Shown here piece after piece: positions 30,927-34,471 of a stretch of 34,471 nt of DNA. Both the position numbers and the translations under genes were made by a program. Position 1 is the stretch's first letter, and each line of letters begins with the position of its first letter. The DNA comes from Streptomyces novaecaesareae. Its GTDB lineage: Bacteria; Actinomycetota; Actinomycetes; Streptomycetales; Streptomycetaceae. The notes below the pieces were generated by a model. That model was not told the DNA's origin. It saw nothing but the letters and a program-made list of their open reading frames with translations, and searched no databases. The stretch is from NCBI RefSeq assembly GCF_000716875.1, contig NZ_JNWQ01000070.1, positions 1 to 34,471 on the forward strand, read 5' to 3'.

Positions 30927-31349
30927 TCACAGCAGGTGTCGGCCGTCATGAGTCCGGACACTTGGTGCAGTGTCGTCCCGAAGCCCATCCAGGACACGTA
31001 CGGCATAGACCTCGGCCATGTGTTCGGAGACCTCAGCTGATGTCAGCCAGGCGACCTCGATCGACTCGTCCGAGAGCCGCACCGCCTGGCTCTCCGGTCG
31101 GCAGCGAAAGACGAGAGCGACGATCCCTCGGCTCACGTTCTTGTAGACACCGGTCAGCCGCTCCACACCAACCTTGACCCCGGTCTCCTCGAAGACCTCT
31201 CGGCGCACCCCGTCTTCAACTGGCTCCGCCAGCTCCAGCACCCCACCCGGCGGTTCCCAAGTCCCGTTGTCGGCCCGGCGAATCGCCAGCACCCGACCGT
31301 CCTCACGCACCACCACCCCAGCGACGGACACCGAGTGGAGCGGCAGCAT
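30927..31349 (-). CDS. NUDIX hydrolase
   Basis: The product is 140 residues. The NUDIX box is perfect: GVLELAEPVEDGVRREVFEE, then TGV, giving G-x5-E-x7-R-E-U-x-E-E-x-G-U at about residues 36-58. It starts SVSVAGVVVREDGRVLAIRR, the expected first strands, and ends with a Leu-rich strand. Such enzymes hydrolyse nucleoside-diphosphate-linked compounds; the substrate is not predictable. ATG 31349 has AGGAG 6 nt upstream, and that site overlaps the end of the GNAT gene, whose stop is 2 nt away. It is the last gene of the TPR-GNAT-NUDIX operon. Confidence 0.93.
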   Translation of the reverse strand: MLPLHSVSVAGVVVREDGRVLAIRRADNGTWEPPGGVLELAEPVEDGVRREVFEETGVKVGVERLTGVYKNVSRGIVALVFRCRPESQAVRLSDESIEVAWLTSAEVSEHMAEVYAVRVLDGLRDDTAPSVRTHDGRHLL

Positions 31350-31351
31350 CC

Positions 31352-31906
31352 TTATCTCCTTGGCGTTCTCCGAAGGTCCCGGACCATACACCTGTACACC
31401 GGGGCACCATCCCAGGACGGCGTCATGTCGCCCACGTCCTGGTAGCCCAGGGCCTCGTACATCCTCACGGCCGCCTCGGCCTCCGGGCGGACTGCCAGGG
31501 TGATCCGATCGACCTCGGCGCCTTTGATCACCGCCGTGTGCAGCCCCCGTCCGAGCCCGTGCCGGCGGCACTCCGGCGCGACCGCGAGCTCCCGGATCAC
31601 GAAGGTGCGATGCCCGTCCTCCCTCGTGAATTCGGGAGCCAAACCGAGGCTGTCCCACCACCGGCTGTCCGACTGGAGAAGCACCCCGAACGCGAATCCC
31701 ACCAGCCCGCCGGATCGCGCGAGAACCAGCCGGAAACCAGGCATCGTCCGGAACTTGTCGTAGCCCTCCAGGAAGTCGGCCAGGTCGCGCGGGCCCTCGA
31801 AGTACGGCGGCTCCGCGAAGACCTGCTCGTAGAGCGGAGCTATCTCGTCCAGCATCCGGGCCGCGTCCACGGCATCGGTCACGGTCTCGAAGACGGGCTT
31901 CTCCAC
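31352..31906 (-). CDS. GNAT-family acetyltransferase
   Basis: The product is 184 residues, starting at a GTG (31906) with AAGGAG 4 nt upstream. The core is RTFVIRELAVAPECRRHGLG, then RGLHTAVIKGAEVDRITLAV and MYEALGYQDVGDM. These supply motif A with R-x-x-G-L-G-R-G and motif B with Y-x-A-L-G-Y, so the fold is intact. An N-terminal helix pair (DAARMLDEIAPLYEQVFAEP) precedes it, as in antibiotic- or peptide-acetylating subfamilies, but the substrate is unknown. It is translationally linked to the NUDIX gene downstream and lies 9 nt after the TPR regulator stop. Confidence 0.92.
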   Translation of the reverse strand: MEKPVFETVTDAVDAARMLDEIAPLYEQVFAEPPYFEGPRDLADFLEGYDKFRTMPGFRLVLARSGGLVGFAFGVLLQSDSRWWDSLGLAPEFTREDGHRTFVIRELAVAPECRRHGLGRGLHTAVIKGAEVDRITLAVRPEAEAAVRMYEALGYQDVGDMTPSWDGAPVYRCMVRDLRRTPRR

Positions 31907-31915
31907 TGTTCTCCT

Positions 31916-33154
31916 TCAGGCGATCAAGTGGGCTGTGCTGGCAGCGGCAAGAGCGGGATTCAAGGCCTGGAGGTGGAAGTGCGCCTCCTGCATCGAGGTC
32001 CGGGCCCTGCCCGACGAGACCTCGGTCAGCAGCACGGCCCCCGATGTGATTTCATGAGCGGCCTCCTCGGCCTCCCCCGCCTGTGCGAGGGCCCCGGCCA
32101 GGTTGAAGCGCACCAGTGCCTCATTTCGGGCGTAGCTGGCCTCCTGGTTACCGAGCGAGCGCCTCAGCCACTCAACAGCAGCTTTGTGATACCCGGCCTC
32201 CGTGAACAGCGACGCCTGCGCAAGCGCCAGTTCCGCAGGCCCGTGGAAGACGGCCCAGTCGGGTACTGGCCGTGCTCCGCGCTCCTGCTCATAGCTCCGG
32301 GCGGCCTGCGCGAGGGTCGAGCGCGCGTTGACGTGATCACCGAGCATCGCCAGCGCCCGGGCCTCCCTCGTCATCAGGATCGAGACCAGTGAGGGGGGAG
32401 CCCACGCCCTCGCCTTCTCCTGAGCACGACGGGTGAGGTCGAGGGCCTGCGCCGGCTCGCGCTCGCGGAGGTTCATCAGAGCCATCGAGGCCAGGACCAC
32501 CACGGCAAGCGAGTCGTCCTGCAGCTCTTCCGCGCGCACGAGGGCATGGTGCCAGTACGTCCGGGCACGGTCGTTGTCACCAGCGTCAAAGGCCAGCCAT
32601 GCAACGTGCTCCGCCGTCTCCCCGGCGATCAGCCGAAGCTGCCTACCGATCGTGCTGGGATAGCTGGATGTGGCGATGAGCCGTTCGGCACGGGCCAGGT
32701 GGGCCTGCGCGAGCGGACCGACAGTGGCACCGCCGAACCGATCGTCCAGGCCGTAAAGGGAAGCGAGACCGGTTCGCAGATCCATGACCGTCTCGGTACC
32801 GATTCGATGTGCAGGGACCGCAGCGGAGACAGCAGCGCCACCGGCCAAGGCCAGGAACGATCGGCGGTTCACGTCTTCCAACTCCTCTCGTGGTGTCGGC
32901 GGGATTCCTGATCGGCGATGGTCCGGGACGGCAAAACCCGCTTGCTCCAACGGGATGCCCAGCATGGCTTCGAGGACACGCTGACGCCCCGGCTGCGGGC
33001 ACGGTGGCAGCGGCTGCCGCCAGCGCTGGAACTGGCGGCCACTCACCTCTTCGTTCTCGCCCAGCTTGCGCGCGGTGGCCGCGTACACCTGCCTGAATCG
33101 CGCCGGGCCGCCCCAGCCGAACTCGGCACACAGGCGCGTGAATTGCGTCTCCAC
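31916..33154 (-). CDS. TPR-containing putative regulator with N-terminal DNA-binding-like region
   Basis: The product is 412 residues from GTG 33154. The N-terminal 75 residues include ARKLGENEEVSGRQFQRWRQ, a helix-turn-helix-like stretch. A linker leads to NRRSFLALAGGAAVSAAVP (97-115), a twin-arginine-like motif often seen inside this regulator family rather than as an export signal. From about residue 130 the protein is made of helical TPR-type repeats (AQAHLARAERLIATSSYPST, GETAEHVAWLAFDAGDNDRA, NEALVRFNLAGALAQAGEAE). It is the first gene of an operon with GNAT and NUDIX enzymes. TACCGT (33167-33162) ends 7 nt before the GTG, so a leaderless start is possible. It diverges from a 22-residue peptide gene. 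Confidence 0.8.
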   Translation of the reverse strand: METQFTRLCAEFGWGGPARFRQVYAATARKLGENEEVSGRQFQRWRQPLPPCPQPGRQRVLEAMLGIPLEQAGFAVPDHRRSGIPPTPREELEDVNRRSFLALAGGAAVSAAVPAHRIGTETVMDLRTGLASLYGLDDRFGGATVGPLAQAHLARAERLIATSSYPSTIGRQLRLIAGETAEHVAWLAFDAGDNDRARTYWHHALVRAEELQDDSLAVVVLASMALMNLREREPAQALDLTRRAQEKARAWAPPSLVSILMTREARALAMLGDHVNARSTLAQAARSYEQERGARPVPDWAVFHGPAELALAQASLFTEAGYHKAAVEWLRRSLGNQEASYARNEALVRFNLAGALAQAGEAEEAAHEITSGAVLLTEVSSGRARTSMQEAHFHLQALNPALAAASTAHLIA

Positions 33155-33161
33155 ATGACAG

Positions 33162-33308
33162 ACGGTAACTCGTCGGCTGCCGAACGCGCAGACCGCCGCG
33201 GACGAAAAAGTCCGTCGAAAAGTCCGCCTCTCCCCCTCCATCGATCTTGCGGCGGCGGTCAACTGGTGACCGGCCATCCGGCGTGACGGTGAAACTACTT
33301 ACCGTCAC
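33162..33308. promoter_or_regulatory. Shared control region with repeated TTACCGTC motifs
   Basis: TTACCGTC occurs on the minus strand at 33168-33161, where TACCGT is the likely -10 of the TPR gene. It occurs again on the plus strand at 33299-33306 as the right arm of a perfect 8-bp inverted repeat: GTGACGGT (33283-33290), 10 nt, ACCGTCAC (33301-33308). The same motif at both promoters suggests one regulator, perhaps the TPR protein itself. Confidence 0.5.
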
Positions 33309-33419
33309 ATCTCTCCGTATGGCACTCATCGGGCTACGCCGCTGGTCGCTCGCGCGGCCAGTTCGCCGGCTCGCCAGTTACCTCCGCGTCTGCGGGGCGA
33401 ACCGAGAGGAGTGCACGAC

Positions 33420-33488
33420 ATGGATGAGAAGAACGGCACCAACAGCGGATCCGGCGACCACAACGGCGACAAGCCGAAGTCCGAGTAA
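33420..33488 (+). CDS. Candidate 22-residue peptide gene
   Basis: The ATG at 33420 follows GAGAGGAG with 8-nt spacing, one of the better ribosome sites in the window. The peptide starts MDEKNGTNSGSG and ends GDKPKSE before TAA at 33486-33488. It is polar, rich in Gly, Asn, Asp and Lys, with no signal peptide and no Cys. A strong terminator follows after 57 nt, so it sits in a complete small transcription unit. The gene is divergent from a TPR regulator, an arrangement resembling peptide-regulator pairs. A longer frame (ATG 33319 to 33501) overlaps it in another phase but lacks a ribosome site. Confidence 0.55.
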   Translation: MDEKNGTNSGSGDHNGDKPKSE

Positions 33489-33545
33489 CTCACACCGCTG
33501 ACAGCCGCCCGCGTTCCGCTTGGCCAAGGACCGGGCGGCCCCTAT

Positions 33546-33582
33546 GGCGGCCCTCGTCGCGCCCCAATCGACGAGGGCCGCC
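33546..33582 (+). terminator. Perfect 14-bp hairpin after the peptide gene
   Basis: GGCGGCCCTCGTCG (33546-33559) pairs with CGACGAGGGCCGCC (33569-33582) around a 9-nt loop. There is no T-run, as is common for Streptomyces terminators. It isolates the peptide unit from the ATPase gene. Confidence 0.75.
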
Positions 33583-33656
33583 CCTCAACCCCGACGTATC
33601 GCGAAGGCCGGTTGCGGCATTCCGACCACACTTTCCGCCCTCTGAGGAACTTCGCC

Positions 33657-34100
33657 ATGCTCAAGACCTGCTGCCGCCCCCGCCCCCGCACGTTCGCTTC
33701 GCGGCTCGACTCCCGCATCGAATCGACCCGTCTCGCACGGCACTTGTTCCGGGCGTACCTCTCGGCGCTGCCCTCCGGGGACCGCTACTCGGATGTCGCC
33801 GAGCTCCTGCTCGGGGAGCTGTTCGCCAACGCCGTCCAGCACTCCGACGCGCCCGACGACCGGCGCATCGAGATCCGCTTCGCCCTGGTCAACTCCCGCC
33901 TGCGGCTGGAGGTGCACGACGCCGGCAGCGGCCGTCCGTCCCTCCATACGGCTGCGCCGGACGACGAGCACGGGCGCGGCCTCTTCCTCGTCAACGAACT
34001 CGCCGAACGCTGGGGCTGCGCCGACCGACCCGGCGGCATCGGCAAGTACGTCTGGGTCCTCGTCACCCCCACGCCCGCCCCCGTCCTCGTCACCGCCTGA
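33657..34100 (+). CDS. Stand-alone HATPase (RsbW-like) ATP-binding protein
   Basis: The product is 147 residues. The N box is ELLLGELFANAVQHSD, the G1 box is VHDAGSGRPSLH with an intact D-x-G-S-G, and the G2 box is EHGRGLFLVNELAERWG. Unlike the first ATPase at 1787-2182, all three ATP-site motifs look functional. An arginine-rich N-terminus (KTCCRPRPRTFASRLDSRIE) precedes the domain. ATG 33657 has GAGGAA 8 nt upstream; the frame stays open to 33612 without a better start. The next gene begins 14 nt after its stop, so they probably form an operon. Such proteins can act as anti-sigma-type kinases, but their targets here are unknown. Confidence 0.9.
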   Translation: MLKTCCRPRPRTFASRLDSRIESTRLARHLFRAYLSALPSGDRYSDVAELLLGELFANAVQHSDAPDDRRIEIRFALVNSRLRLEVHDAGSGRPSLHTAAPDDEHGRGLFLVNELAERWGCADRPGGIGKYVWVLVTPTPAPVLVTA

Positions 34101-34114
34101 AGGCCACCGCACCC

Positions 34115-34471
34115 ATGCACCTCGCCGCCCTCGCCCGCCACGCCCTCTCCCGCGGCCACACCCCCGCCGACACCTACGCCCTCCTTGCCCGCCGCACCCG
34201 CCGACCCCTCCCCTCCGCCCGCGCCGTCTGCCTCGCCCTCTCCATCCCCGCCGCCGAGACCGCCCGCCGCCTCGACGACATCTACGACGTCCTGCTCGCC
34301 CACCCCCGCCCGAACTCCGAAGCCGACACCGGCGAACTCCTCGAAGCCCTCGGCGTCTTCGACATCCCCAAACCCCTCACCCCCACCGAACGCGCCGTCG
34401 TCGACCTCTTCCTCACCGCCGTCGACGCCATGGGCGGCATCCGCCCCGGCCACCGCCACGGCCTGGACCGC
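34115..34471 (+). CDS. Hypothetical protein, 3' end beyond the window
   Basis: An open frame from ATG 34115 runs to the last base without a stop (119 codons). It reads as a helical protein: MHLAALARHALSRGHTPADT, YALLARRTRRPLPSARAVCL, then LSIPAAETARRLDDIYDVLL and GELLEALGVFDIPKPLTPTE. The start has no strong ribosome site but lies 14 nt after the ATPase stop, so it is probably co-transcribed. I do not recognise the family. The extreme third-position C preference supports it being coding. Confidence 0.65.
   Translation, partial: MHLAALARHALSRGHTPADTYALLARRTRRPLPSARAVCLALSIPAAETARRLDDIYDVLLAHPRPNSEADTGELLEALGVFDIPKPLTPTERAVVDLFLTAVDAMGGIRPGHRHGLDR

Overview
The window is high-GC actinobacterial DNA, most likely from a Streptomyces or Kitasatospora relative. 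The signs are strong GC bias at third codon positions, frequent GTG starts, stop/start overlaps of the GTGA and ATGA kind, XRE/DUF5753 regulators with DUF397 proteins, stand-alone RsbW-like ATPases, and a core rpsA and coaE. No rRNA, tRNA or CRISPR array was recognised. All product names come from reading the translations; no database search was possible.

Layout. 1-1.3 kb: the end of a beta-repeat protein, a SRPBCC protein and a small membrane protein. 1.3-3.8 kb: a whiJ/abaA-type regulatory locus. An ATPase operon on the minus strand diverges from an XRE/DUF5753 gene and two DUF397 genes. 4.0-9.7 kb: an accessory island. A minus-strand operon (small protein, DUF6879 protein, XRE regulator) diverges from a plus-strand operon. 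The plus operon encodes a small Cys-containing protein, a class I aminoacyl-tRNA-synthetase-like enzyme fused to an ASCH domain, a low-molecular-weight tyrosine-phosphatase-like protein and a small helical protein. Its far end decays into a chain of truncated genes: a methyltransferase with an internal deletion, a phosphotransferase-like start, a second methyltransferase fragment and an antisense fragment. 10.4-13.2 kb: a large secreted DUF11-like protein. 13.9-18.1 kb: a methyltransferase, a membrane-anchored esterase, a lipoprotein and a secreted HNH-like protein.

18.2-23.1 kb: acetyltransferases, a LysR regulator divergent from a glutaminase-like protein, coaE, and an MBL-fold hydrolase divergent from a MarR regulator across a perfect 34-bp palindrome. 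23.1-30.9 kb: an MMPL exporter, rpsA with a clear promoter and terminator, a methyltransferase and the helicase hrpB. 30.9-34.5 kb: a minus-strand operon (TPR regulator, GNAT, NUDIX) diverging from a tiny peptide gene, then a second stand-alone ATPase and a partial hypothetical gene.

The best candidate for an undescribed system is the aaRS-like/ASCH plus phosphatase operon at 5.7-8.3 kb with its divergent XRE-DUF6879 control operon. The second is the TPR regulator with a divergent 22-residue peptide gene. Several genes carry a TANNNT box 5-7 nt before the start codon, consistent with leaderless transcripts.
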